Under the pieces are notes generated by a model that was not told where the DNA came from, did not search any database, and was given only the letters and a program-made list of their open reading frames with translations. Positions 55,611 to 64,000 of a stretch of 64,000 bases of DNA are shown here, piece after piece. Made by a program: the position numbers and the translations under genes. Source of the stretch: Metellina segmentata (Eukaryota > Arthropoda > Arachnida > Araneae > Tetragnathidae); NCBI GenBank assembly GCA_947359465.1, contig OX375877.1:76210698-76274697 (forward strand), read 5' to 3'. Position 1 is the stretch's first letter. Each line of letters begins with the position of its first letter.

Positions 55611-56396
55611 TATGGCTGCAAAACTGAACCAATCATTAAATTAACCGATTTTGAAAATAATTAAAGTAGGATTAAACTTGTCTTCAAATTGTTTAAACTT
55701 ATATATAAATAAATATATTGTTTGTGTTTTGTGTGAAATGTTTCATTGCTATCAAAATAAATGCCAATAATCGAATGATTCCGTCAGTTTTAGTATTGCT
55801 ACATTTCTGTAGGTCAATTGGGGTTATCAAGCTCTATCAATCCGCTTAAAAATATAAAATTATGCAATTTTCATGTCATGTTACCGATTTTAAGTGGATT
55901 TTAAAAGTAAGATAACAATCATTGTCTTCCACTTGAACTTGGAACTTTCTCCCCAATCAGCTGTGAATAGTTCCAAAACTAAACAGTTGGCAAGATTTTA
56001 GCTGTATCAGCTGGATGATCTTAGCGCACGTGGTTTTGTTTACATTTTTCTGAAGTAAGGGGAGCTTCACCGTTCTCGATCGTTGTTGGTAAGGTTCAAG
56101 GTCGTTCTATCGCTATGTTCTGGATAGGCCAGATTTATTGTACTTTGTCACGTGATTTCTTACTGGGAGTTGAACATGCAATATCCAACATACATATTTT
56201 CAGCCCTGCTTTTTATAATTGGAAGCAAGAAATTTTTGAATTTTTTTTATAGCAAGATATGGTTAAAAAAACACGTCACTAGTGAAACATTTCTTTGCTT
56301 GAATTGATCAGGTTAACTTTGTTTAAATCGAAAAAGCATACATCAGTTCTGAAACATTTCATAGCTTGAATTAATTAGGTCAACTTTTGTTCAAGT
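55611..56396. other. Unassigned
   Basis: Two similar stretches near 56285-56320 and 56350-56385 (gaaacattt...gcttgaatt...aggt(t/c)aac) hint at a short duplication. No gene. Confidence 0.4.
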
Positions 56397-56957
56397 CGAG
56401 GGGAGATTTAATTAATCATTTGCCTTGTTTATTAATTCATAAGTAAGACTTTTTTAAACTGTCAAAACAAAGTAAAAAGCATTAATAGGAACAATTAACA
56501 AATCTTTTATTTTCAAATTGAATTATATAAAATAAAGTAATATTTACAACAATTTGACATAGGTACTGCTAACTATAAATATAATTAGGTAGGTACGTAA
56601 CAATAATTATTGTTAGTTATTATTAATTATTTATCAACGTATTGGGGGGGGGAGGACACAACAAACTTATTTCTTAATTATTGTTTGTAAACAAAGAAGT
56701 TTGTTAACTTTTTTCAACAGTTAGGGAAAAAGCTCTTTCTGATGGGACAGACGTATCCTTCACTGACAATTACTTTGTTGCACGGTTATTTTTCTTAATT
56801 TTTATTATGGTGCTTTTTTCATTCAAAACTAAAACATCGATAATGTTGAAACTTCGATGTTAAAAAACATCAGCTCCAATACATCGATGGTAAATGCGTC
56901 AATTTTTTTTTTAAACATTGATGTTTTGAAAACATTGACATCGATGTCGCATCCCTA
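56397..56957. mobile_element. CATCGATG-rich hAT-like element, right part
   Basis: 56397-56480 matches 63504-63592 (gtttattaatt(c/t)ataag, aactgtcaaaacaaagtaaa), which ties this copy to the one at 63368. The right end shows aaaacatcgata, aaaaaacatcagctcc and gacatcgatgtcgcatcccta. G9 at 56644-56652. The left tip is not found. Confidence 0.6.
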
Positions 56958-57043
56958 ACAGGAAGAGTTGTTTTGGTTAACGACAACAGTTGTTTAGAAT
57001 AGTACATTTAGAAGTACAAGTTTTGGAATAGTACATTTTTGAT

Positions 57044-57145
57044 TTAAAAATAAAACATCGACAAGTGTAAACATCGATGTTAAAAAACATCGGCTCCAAT
57101 ACATCGATGTTTTTTAAAACATCGACATCGATGTCGCATCTCTAG
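57044..57145. mobile_element. CATCGATG-rich hAT-like right end
   Basis: aaaacatcgacaagtgtaaa, catcggctccaatacatcga and tcgacatcgatgtcgcatct reproduce the right end of the neighbouring element about 190 bases downstream of it, in the same orientation. Confidence 0.65.
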
Positions 57146-57394
57146 TTCTGATACGATCAAGAACACGAAATCTTGGGTGCCGTTCTGAATAAGAACACAA
57201 ATAAGGTCAGGTTTGTTGTATACTTGTAAGGAAGGAGACGTGTTTTTGCACCGGACGTTACGGCGTATATATCTGAAAAATTCTGTATTATATTGTAAAA
57301 TAAATGTGCGTGTCCAATTTAGGTATGCAGTGTCCTATAGTTCTTGGCCGCTACCTCCACACACTGTCTATCAAATTAGACATCGCTCGGTCCC

Positions 57395-57520
57395 ACTGGC
57401 AGGGCCACGACAAATTTAGCGTGCACCATCCCCCACTTGACGACGGTCTTGGGTTACTTCGAACTCGCAACCCTCCGGTTGATAATCCGCTACTCTTGCA
57501 ACTGGGCTACCCCCCCCCCG
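57395..57520 (-). mobile_element. SINE head plus junction (SINE-1/SINE-4 type)
   Basis: Minus strand: A-box-like tagcccagttgcaagagtag, B box gggttgcgagttcgaagta, gaccgtcgtcaagtg and gtgcacgctaaatttgtcg. It stops where the SINE-1 body should begin. A C10 run is at its right edge. Confidence 0.72.
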
Positions 57521-57728
57521 AATTCTGTGAGGGATATGCATACAAAATAACTCGAGAACCATTCCCTTTAACAACAAAACCAGGTGCTCTCTTCATTTCG
57601 CCTCTGCGGGTCTTAGTCCAATTCAAAATTTAAATATATTTGTCGTGATTTCTTTCGAAAAATTATCTTGCAAATTGATATTTTAAAAGCGTTTACATTT
57701 ATAAAGATTGGTATAGTAGAGAGTTGAA

Positions 57729-57845
57729 TTTACGTTACACTGGAGCAAAACACGAGGTATTGACGACTATTCGGGTTCAATTCCGAAGGGAAAGATCCAA
57801 TGGCAACACTTCGTAATTTTCAACCGTGTCAGATAACGAGAAAAA
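57729..57845 (-). mobile_element. SINE-1 3' half, diverged
   Basis: gtcaatacctcgtgttttgc, aattttcaaccg and ttcggaattgaacccga-like stretches (minus strand) follow the family order but with many changes. The frame at 57767-57955 is an artefact. Confidence 0.7.
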
Positions 57846-57951
57846 AACTGAGTGATTGTGATAATTTTTGACGAAAATAGTTTCTGAAATCTATTTTCAA
57901 TTTCCACTGCTTGTATTAGTTTCAAAAACTTTAAAAGTAATTCAAACGTAC

Positions 57952-57995
57952 CCAATAGCCCGCTGTGTTGCTCTAGTGTGACGTTAATTAATTAT
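57952..57995 (+). mobile_element. SINE-1 3' tip
   Basis: caatagcccgctgtgttgct then ctagtgtgacgttaattaat, the family 3' end. Confidence 0.78.
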
Positions 57996-58420
57996 CAATG
58001 CCAGATTCAAAAACTTACGAAAATGTAATTATTCTGATTTTCATGTGTTTAAATCGATTTTGTTTATGAAATTTCCATTGTTAAAGGATTTCATAACTTC
58101 GGCAAAGAAAATTGCAACAAATTCGTTAATGTCTTGGGAGTTATCGCACTCCCGATTCAATTCACTTTTAAGAGTAAATCATGTGATATTTTCTTATCGC
58201 ATGTTATTGGTGTCAAATACACAATTCCAAAAGATACCTTTCAACCCCACTTGAACCTCAATCAGCTGTGAAGTTGGGAGTTGAACGCACTTAGCTAAAA
58301 AGTAAAGAGTTAGCACAAAAAACTTTCCGCACTATCGGTTGGAGTACGCATCGTGTGTGCACGCGGGTTTGTTTACTGTTTCCACTTAGCCGGAGTTGCC
58401 CGATGGAAAGTTTCTCCGCT
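57996..58420. other. Unassigned, upstream of the regulatory cluster
   Basis: AT-rich up to about 58330, then GC-richer with CpGs (gtgtgcacgcgggtttg). Confidence 0.45.
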
Positions 58421-58555
58421 TGACTCATTGCTCTTCGTGCGGCACAGCCGGAACAGTGACGTCAGATTTGCCACCGTGGTGAAATAAGTTCCGCTGGAAA
58501 ATCGTTCGCGGAAATTTCGCATCGTTTGGCGCTGCTTCTGACTTGGATGACGTCA
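58421..58555 (+). promoter_or_regulatory. AP-1/CRE-type site cluster
   Basis: TGACTCA at 58421-58427 and two perfect TGACGTCA palindromes at 58457-58464 and 58548-58555 lie in a CpG-containing segment. These are the consensus AP-1 and CREB/ATF sites. They precede by about 400 bases a possible coding exon ending at a splice donor, consistent with a promoter or 5' regulatory region; the function is inference. Confidence 0.5.
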
Positions 58556-58949
58556 CCATAAGAAATGTAAACGAAATTCGGAGTAGAGTGGCGGGAAATT
58601 CCTGTGTAGTTTTGTTCGAAATGGTGATCACGAATCGGCAGATGTGACGTGAACATTGGTAAATTTACCTCTTGTTTCAGTGTTCTAGATAGTCGCGTGT
58701 ATTTTGTCTGCATTGCGCAAGCAAGTGAAATCAGAACTTTTATTTTAATTATTCAAGACACTGAGAACGGTTTAGTGAGAGAAAGCGCACTTGCTTTACT
58801 TTCCTCCGTGACGACGGGCTATGCAACGCGAAACAGTTTCTGCATGAAGTGTTTGGAAAAATCATTCCATCGGTTTCGTTTTATTGTTTGTTCTGAAGCT
58901 GGTGTGTTGAATTTATACTTACGTCGAAAATATAGAAAAGATTAATGAG

Positions 58950-58971
58950 ATGACGATTAAAACGTCTTCAG
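58950..58971 (+). CDS. Candidate tiny first coding exon
   Basis: ATG at 58950 opens MTIKTSS plus one base, ending at the donor ACGTCTTCAG|GTAAAT. The splice acceptor at the right edge of the window (63995) is phase-compatible and would give MTIKTSSEI as the start of the protein. An upstream ATG at 58945 is followed by an immediate stop. The 98-codon frame 58649-58945 lies in what would be the 5' UTR or an alternative exon. A degraded copy of this exon edge (attaaaacttattcaggtaaat) occurs at about 60165 without the ATG. No family can be assigned to so short a peptide. Confidence 0.3.
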
Positions 58972-59845
58972 GTAAATAATTATTTTTATTTCTTATTAGT
59001 TAATATCTTATTTGTTTAAAGTTTTCTTTTGTGGAGTGTAGGGGGGGGGTAGCGTGAATTCAACTACGAGTGTACGAGTAAAATATTGTGTTTAAAATAG
59101 ATTTTTTGTTTCATAGAGGAATCCGTCCCCTGCTAGCCTACGTTCGCTTACTGTGCATGACAAAACATTGATTTAACAATTCTTGTAATATTTGGTTCGA
59201 TTTCTGAGTAGCCAATTGCAAAATTGATTGTAAATTTTCGTTAGTCAAGTGGTTCCTATATTTCGATTTTCTAATATTCATGATTGAAATAGTTTGTTCA
59301 CTGATGTTTTCACTCTTAGAGGCTTGCTCCTAGCAACAATTAACAATTGTTTTTAAATAACAATACAAATTAATAAATTGTCTTCATTAAATGTTTTTTT
59401 TTTTTAATATAACTTGTTCTCATTGTTACGCGTGTTGATGAGTTCAAACTGTACTCATTAAAATGCGTTTTCAGACAAAATAATAAAAGGGAGGCTAAAT
59501 AAATCTTAACAGCAGTTTTACCTTTTAAAATCAGAAAACCGATCCTTTAAAGCTGGCATAGACTTTTCGGAAACTTGTTGTGAGGAAAATATATGTAATT
59601 TTCTGACTTTAATGAGTTTGAAATATATTTATAACATGCATTTAGATGACAAAATGTGGCCGTAAAGTTGAATATTCAGTTGATTTTTGCCCTGAAGTCG
59701 CATATTTAAATGATCAATATCAACCAGGAAAGCTAAGTCACAAAATCAATCAGGATTTTTTTTATCAGGGAAATGTGTTTTCAACTATACAAAATTTCAA
59801 TTTCCCTAGTTAACTTCAAAAATCGTTGCAATGTTTAACCTTCTG
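58972..59845. repeat. Duplication unit 1
   Basis: aggtaaataattattttta, cttattagttaatatc, ttgtttaaagttttctttt, a G9 tract, then aattcaactacgagtgtacg and the hAT-derived pseudogene. The same order recurs in unit 2 (60178-62630), which is longer. Confidence 0.88.
59118..59845 (-). pseudogene. hAT-transposase-derived pseudogene, GTF2IRD2/ZBED5-like C-terminus, copy 1
   Basis: On the minus strand, from about 59750, the sequence reads DLAFLVDIDHLNMRLQGKNQ and LNIQLYGHIL, the LAFL.DI..HLN.LNLQLQGK signature of hAT-type transposases such as the GTF2IRD2/ZBED5/SCAND3/FAM200 group. Further along come ISEQTISIMNIRKSKYRNHL and TNENLQSILQLAT, the C-terminal hATC dimerisation region (CEQ.FS.MN...S.YR..LT.E.L in relatives). 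Stops and frameshifts separate them. A few residues usual between VDI and HLN are missing in both copies. It ends near CFVMHSKRT and a stop. Non-functional as it stands. Confidence 0.85.
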
Positions 59846-60174
59846 CTTGCTGTCATGGGATTCACCGAATAATATTTGACATGTCGTTTCTACCCTTGAA
59901 AGTGACCCTGAAGTGAATGTTGGGTCCCTGTCGTATTCAGTACCCCTGAAAATGAATATTGGTCCCTGTCCTATTCAGTACCTTCCTACTACGTCCAACA
60001 AAAGCCACATTCCAAGACTGGTTTGGCAGCCCCTACTATTTCGTGTTTTTACACTATTTGCATTTCCCATGTGGTCTCCCAGCATTTGCTTTACCGTTCT
60101 TGTCGAATGAAGTCGTCTTAAGTTGGTGTAAGAAATTTCGGTAGTAAGCCTCAAATGGTTTGAGGATTAAAACT
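59846..60174. other. Spacer between the duplicated units
   Basis: Contains a short direct repeat (cctgaa(g/a)(t/a)gaat(g/a)ttgggtccctgtc(g/c)tattcag, near 59910 and 59945), about 36-37 bases apart. Otherwise unrecognised. Confidence 0.5.
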
Positions 60175-60525
60175 TATTCAGGTAAATAGTTATTTTTATT
60201 TCTTATTAGTTAATATCTGGCATTTCATTTTATTTGTTTAAAGTTTTCTTTTGTTGTAGAATTTATTTCGTATTTTTCTAGAGCGTTCGGGCTTGATCGA
60301 ATCTTTGTTATTAAGTTTACATTTTTAATTATTCTGTCCGTTTCGCTATCTATCTCGAGTTGTTAGTAGTTTTTATTTTCCGTTCTGGGGGGGGGGGTGA
60401 AATTCGTTCTTTTCTCCAAATTAAGTGCTTGGAGCTGTGCTTTCCAAATAACGAGAAAAATTTTAAATGTAAAATAGTTTTTAGAACAGGAATTTTTTTA
60501 CTAACCTTGGTAATTTGGTTCATAG

Positions 60526-61641
60526 CAGGGTGTCAAGATTTAAATCACTTGATTTAAATCAATGATTTTAATCAAATGATTTTAAAAAAAAAATCATTGA
60601 TTTAAATCACAACCGATCTTACATTTTTATAACTAAGTAAATACACTCTAGAAAAATCACAGAATTTGTCAAATGCTTTGAACTTTCTGCACACATGGTG
60701 ATTTCAGCACTAATGGCTACACCTTGTACTGATGAGCTTTTAAAAAAAATGTTTGGCACTGGACACTTGCAAATAATCTGAGGTGTCTATGGACTAAGTA
60801 ATCTGTTGAGTCAGGGATTCTGCCAAACAGTAAAGTAAACAATAAGTTGACATCTATTTGAAAGTTTTTACAATGTTCATGCATAATTTTATGTTACAAA
60901 CAATAAAGCAGTAGGCCTACATCTACGTAAATGTCAAGACAGCCAAAGAAAATCCCCACAAAGTAGGCCTAAACTTCTTGTTACCCATTTAATTCATTGA
61001 CCAATGGTTTAGCTATAGTGATTTTTCAACTATTTTTTTAAAATTGAGACATAAATACAAAATAACACAATTAATGTGATTAATAATTTATTAAATAAGA
61101 AATTCAACTGAGCTTTCTATTTGAAAGGATGAAAGTTTAAACATTATGAACATCTTTTATTTTGCGAAATGCACCCTGAAACAGTCACCTTTTATAGTGA
61201 CCCATAACAAATATTTATTTAATCAGACTAATTTAGGTCTCACTTACACTTACTGATACATTTGTTAACATGATTATGTTAATTAGTCAAGAAAAACTAT
61301 GGAGGATGTCAACTTGTGTTTTAAAGTTAAACAAATGTCTTATCTTTTGCTCTTGTTTTAAAAATTCATTTTTTAATTGTATTGTCATGTAACACACAAT
61401 GATATTTAGTAAAATAAATATTAATGTACCATATCACAAATTCCGATTGTTTACTTAATTAAATATTAGTTTACATGTCATGTCAGAAAACTCAATTTTT
61501 TATTTTACAAATTTATAGGCCCTACAGAAATTTAAATAAAAAAATCCGATTTTTGATTTAAATCACAAATAAATCCGATTTAAATCAAATAAATCTGATT
61601 AATTGATTTTTTTGAAAAAATCATGATTTTTTTACACCCTG
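60526..61641. mobile_element. GATTTAAATC-rich hAT element with 7/8 target duplication
   Basis: Ends CAGGGTGTcaag... and, in reverse complement, CAGGGTGTaaaa.... Both subterminal regions hold many gatttaaatc palindromes. The flanks gttcatag (60518-60525) and gttcataa (61642-61649) match at 7 of 8. At 1116 bp without a transposase frame, it is non-autonomous. It inserted into unit 2 only, so after the duplication arose or was fixed here. Confidence 0.93.
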
Positions 61642-61904
61642 GTTCATAACCTCCGTTAATTCGAGTTACATTTTCCTACTGACATGGGTGGCCAGTTTCA
61701 TGTTCAGTTGACTAAAAAGTAAATGTATTGGAAATATCTTCCTTGCTAACGTTGAAATTTCAAATATTTTGTTTTATCATCAAAATAATTCTTAATTACT
61801 TCATGTTACTTCGTGAGTAAGATAACTTGGAAATTGTTTGTAAGTAGAATTCAACTACGAGTGTACGAGTAAAATATTGTGTTTAAAAAATATTTTTTGT
61901 TTTC

Positions 61905-62630
61905 TAGAGGGCTCCGTCCCCAGCTAGCCTACGCTCGCTTAATTTGCATGGCGAAACATTGATTTAACAGTTCTTGTAATATTTGGTTCGATTTCTGAGT
62001 AGCCAATTGCAAAATTGATTGTAAATTTTCGTTAGTCAAGTGGTTCCTATATTTCGATTTGCTAATATTCATGACTGAAATAGTTTGTTCACTGATATTT
62101 TCACTCTTAGAGGCTTGCTCACAGCAACAATTAACAATTGTTTTTAAATAACAATAAAAGTTAATAAATTGTCTTCATTAAATTTTTTCATCCGTTCTCA
62201 TCGTCACGCGTGTTGATGAGTTCAAACTGTACTAATTAAAATGCGTTTTCAGACAAAATGATAAAAGGGAGGCTAAATAAATCTTAACAGCAGTTTTACC
62301 TTTTAAAATCAGAAAAACGATCCTTTAAAGCTGACATAGATTTTTCGGAAACTTTCTTGTTGTGAGGAAAATATATGTAATTTCGTGACTTTAATTGAGT
62401 TTGGAATAGATTTATAACATGCATTTAGATGAGAAAATGTGGCCGTAAAGGTGAATATTCAGTTGATCTTTGCCCTGAAGTCGCATATTTAAATGATCAA
62501 TGTCAACCAGGAAAGCTAAGTCACAAAATCAATCAGGATTTTTTTTTTTAATCAGGGAAATGTGTTTTTAACTATACAAAAATTTCAATTTCCCCAGTTA
62601 ACTTCAAAAATCGTTCCAATGTTTAACCGC
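61905..62630 (-). pseudogene. hAT-transposase-derived pseudogene, GTF2IRD2/ZBED5-like C-terminus, copy 2
   Basis: Minus strand: DLAFLVDIDHLNMRLQGKDQ, LNIHLYGHIF, then in another frame EKSMSALKDRFSDFKR, and SENISEQTISVMNISKSKYR with NHLTNENLQSILQLATQKSN and a stop after CFAMQIKRA. The motifs and order match copy 1 and the C-terminal half of hAT-derived transposases. Frames are broken at the same kinds of places and the VDI-HLN gap is shared, so the ancestor was already defective. Its 3' side ends in a GC-rich block (ggctccgtccccagctagcc) similar to the hairpin element at 37812. Confidence 0.87.
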
Positions 62631-63365
62631 GCCCTCACCACCTCACTTCTGTGCTAAAGATCAAGTCACCGTATTCACATTCTATGTCTTCCAGAAACTT
62701 TTTGAACAGAGTCAGTAATTGAGGCCACAGTATTTTATATAATTCATTGTTGAAACCATGTCATAACATGCTCAGACCCTGTTTTAATCCTAATTTTAAC
62801 CGAAATTACCCTATTGTGTAACTTTTTAAGTTCATAACACATAGTGAGGTGATCCGCCAGCGAACTTCATTTTTTTTTTCTGCTCAGAATTGACATCATT
62901 TTTTGGGTATAATAACTCAAAATTAAACATCACATTCGAGTGCCATGTGATGCCATTTTCTTCCTCTGTTTCAAAATATACCCTATATGAAATCTCAAAA
63001 TGAACTATCATGTCCATGTGTAGAGCACAGTTTTTTCGAGCTCGCATGAAGAGAAGGAAGACGAATTTCTTGAAATGTACTTTCTGAAAAAAACATTTGA
63101 GTTGAAAGCTTTGTATTTTTGAAAAAAGATAAAGACAAGGATGTTATATGTTTTCATAATTCATCCATGCTTTCCCAATTCAATTGGAAATATTAATTAA
63201 GTGGTACTTCATTATGGACAATTAACTTTTAAGATTACGCACGTAACTTTCATTTTCCCAAGATAAAATGTCAGATGACTGGACACTTCTCTGAAGCATG
63301 GAGTGGGGTACGGCGGTGTAGGGAGGTTATTCCGTAGCTAGAGAGAGAAAAAAAGGTGTGGCAAG
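62631..63365. other. Unassigned
   Basis: A minus-strand frame of 71 codons (62832-63047) has no known motif. No splice-flanked exon was recognised. Confidence 0.45.
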
Positions 63366-63367
63366 TA

Positions 63368-63620
63368 GGGATACGACATCGACAAAAAAAAACATCGATG
63401 TTGATAATACATCGCCCAAAAACCATCGATGTTTTTAAACATCAGTGTATTAACACTTTCCCCTCCCCCTTTTTGTTAAACTGGTTTAATAACCTCTAAC
63501 ATTAATGTTCGCAGGTGGGGAAAAGATTTAATTTGTCAGTTGCCGTGTTTATTAATTTATAAGATTTTTAACTGTCAAAACAAAGTAAAAACATCGATAA
63601 TGTAAAGAAATCGTAACGTA
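63368..63620. mobile_element. CATCGATG-rich hAT-like element, left part
   Basis: TAGGGATACGACATCGAC begins the copy, followed by aaaaacatcgatgttgataa, tacatcgcccaaaaaccatc and, after about 140 bases, the interior shared with 56397-56480. It supplies the left end missing from the other copies. Confidence 0.7.
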
Positions 63621-63982
63621 CGATTGGAAGAAAAAATTGAACCAAATGGTGATAAAATTAAGGCAAAACTGTTCTGCAAAGACCTAGTTTGTTCTGCGAC
63701 GTATGTCGCATTTTAAGCACTTACTACTCCCCGCAATGTGACCATAGTTGAAAATGCGATGTCCTCAGTACATTACTCCTCCTTATTGTCAAGTCCAGTC
63801 TTGCCCTTGCCCGCTTTCGTTCGGACAAGTCTTTCGACAGGCTTCTCGTGGGAACATTGTGTGTCTTTCTAGGCTCGATTTGATCGAGCGATAAAAGAAT
63901 CTTCTGTATTTTAAATTTTTTGTTTTTGTTTATCCAAAGCTAGTGAGGGGTCTTGAGAATGTCAAATTATTAACAAAATATT
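63621..63982. other. Upstream of the splice acceptor, unassigned
   Basis: A small hairpin, gctcgatttgatcgagc, lies at about 63872-63888. No gene is recognised. Confidence 0.45.
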
Positions 63983-63995
63983 TTAATCTTTTCAG
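63983..63995 (+). other. Candidate 3' splice site at the window edge
   Basis: taatcttttcag|aaata: a pyrimidine-rich stretch and AG after a long AT-rich run. If used, an exon starts at 63996 and continues outside the window; only five bases are visible. Confidence 0.4.
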
Positions 63996-64000
63996 AAATA

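Larger units (their letters stand above)
60178..62630. repeat. Duplication unit 2, enlarged partly by a hAT insertion
   Basis: Same order as unit 1: aggtaaatagttattttta, cttattagttaatatc, ttgtttaaagttttctttt, a G11 tract (60387-60397), then aattcaactacgagtgtacg at about 61847 and the pseudogene. Between them lie 60526-61641 (hAT) plus several hundred bases absent from unit 1, so one copy has gained or the other lost sequence. Confidence 0.85.

Overview
This is animal nuclear DNA, most likely from an arthropod. It is visibly AT-rich, has no operons or long open frames, and is packed with eukaryotic transposon debris: hAT miniature elements, Helitron-like elements, pogo/Tigger-like and Tc1 elements, several tRNA-derived SINE families and R1/jockey-type LINE tails. 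Eukaryotic splice signals flank the few plausible exons. The species cannot be named from this sequence. No rRNA gene, functional tRNA gene or CRISPR array was seen, and no complete protein-coding gene. Most open frames above 60 codons look like chance.

Layout. 0-12.9 kb: a complete hAT element with a perfect 8-bp target duplication (362-1104), first copies of the main SINE family (SINE-1), an AATATGCA-rich hAT, a Helitron-like element (9544-10392) and a hAT MITE with a perfect 8-bp duplication (11282-11759). 13-18.4 kb: largely featureless. 18.4-19.7 kb: a pogo/Tigger-like element split by a Helitron-like insertion. 20.5-22.7 kb: a 136-bp hAT MITE, a Harbinger-like element and a 47-bp foldback. 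23-30 kb: CpG-rich patches between SINE fragments. 31-36 kb: a locally duplicated segment carrying a truncated LINE, a 76-bp tandem repeat, a good candidate internal exon (32841-33221) and a recent, intact SINE with a 14-bp target duplication. 37.8-38.7 kb: a hairpin-rich Helitron-like terminus. 40.9-45.7 kb: two related Helitron-like elements bracketing an unusual composite, in which tandem ~360-bp repeats flank a 1.4-kb core holding an in-frame 78-bp repeat. 46-57 kb: CATCGATG-rich elements, a jockey-type LINE remnant, a promoter-like first-exon candidate (about 51.55-51.95 kb) and a Tc1 remnant. 58.4-64 kb: an AP-1/CRE cluster and a candidate tiny coding exon, then a duplicated ~0.9-kb unit. 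Each copy of that unit carries a hAT-transposase-derived pseudogene related to the GTF2IRD2/ZBED5 group, and the second copy is enlarged partly by a hAT insertion. The window ends just after a good splice acceptor.

How it fits together: the window reads as intergenic or intronic DNA of one or a few large genes. Candidate host parts are the exon at 32.8 kb, the first exon at 51.9 kb and the short exon at 58.95 kb, whose phase is compatible with the acceptor at 63,995. Everything else that can be named is mobile DNA, local duplication or simple repeat. Names such as SINE-1 to SINE-4 are labels for this report, not database names.
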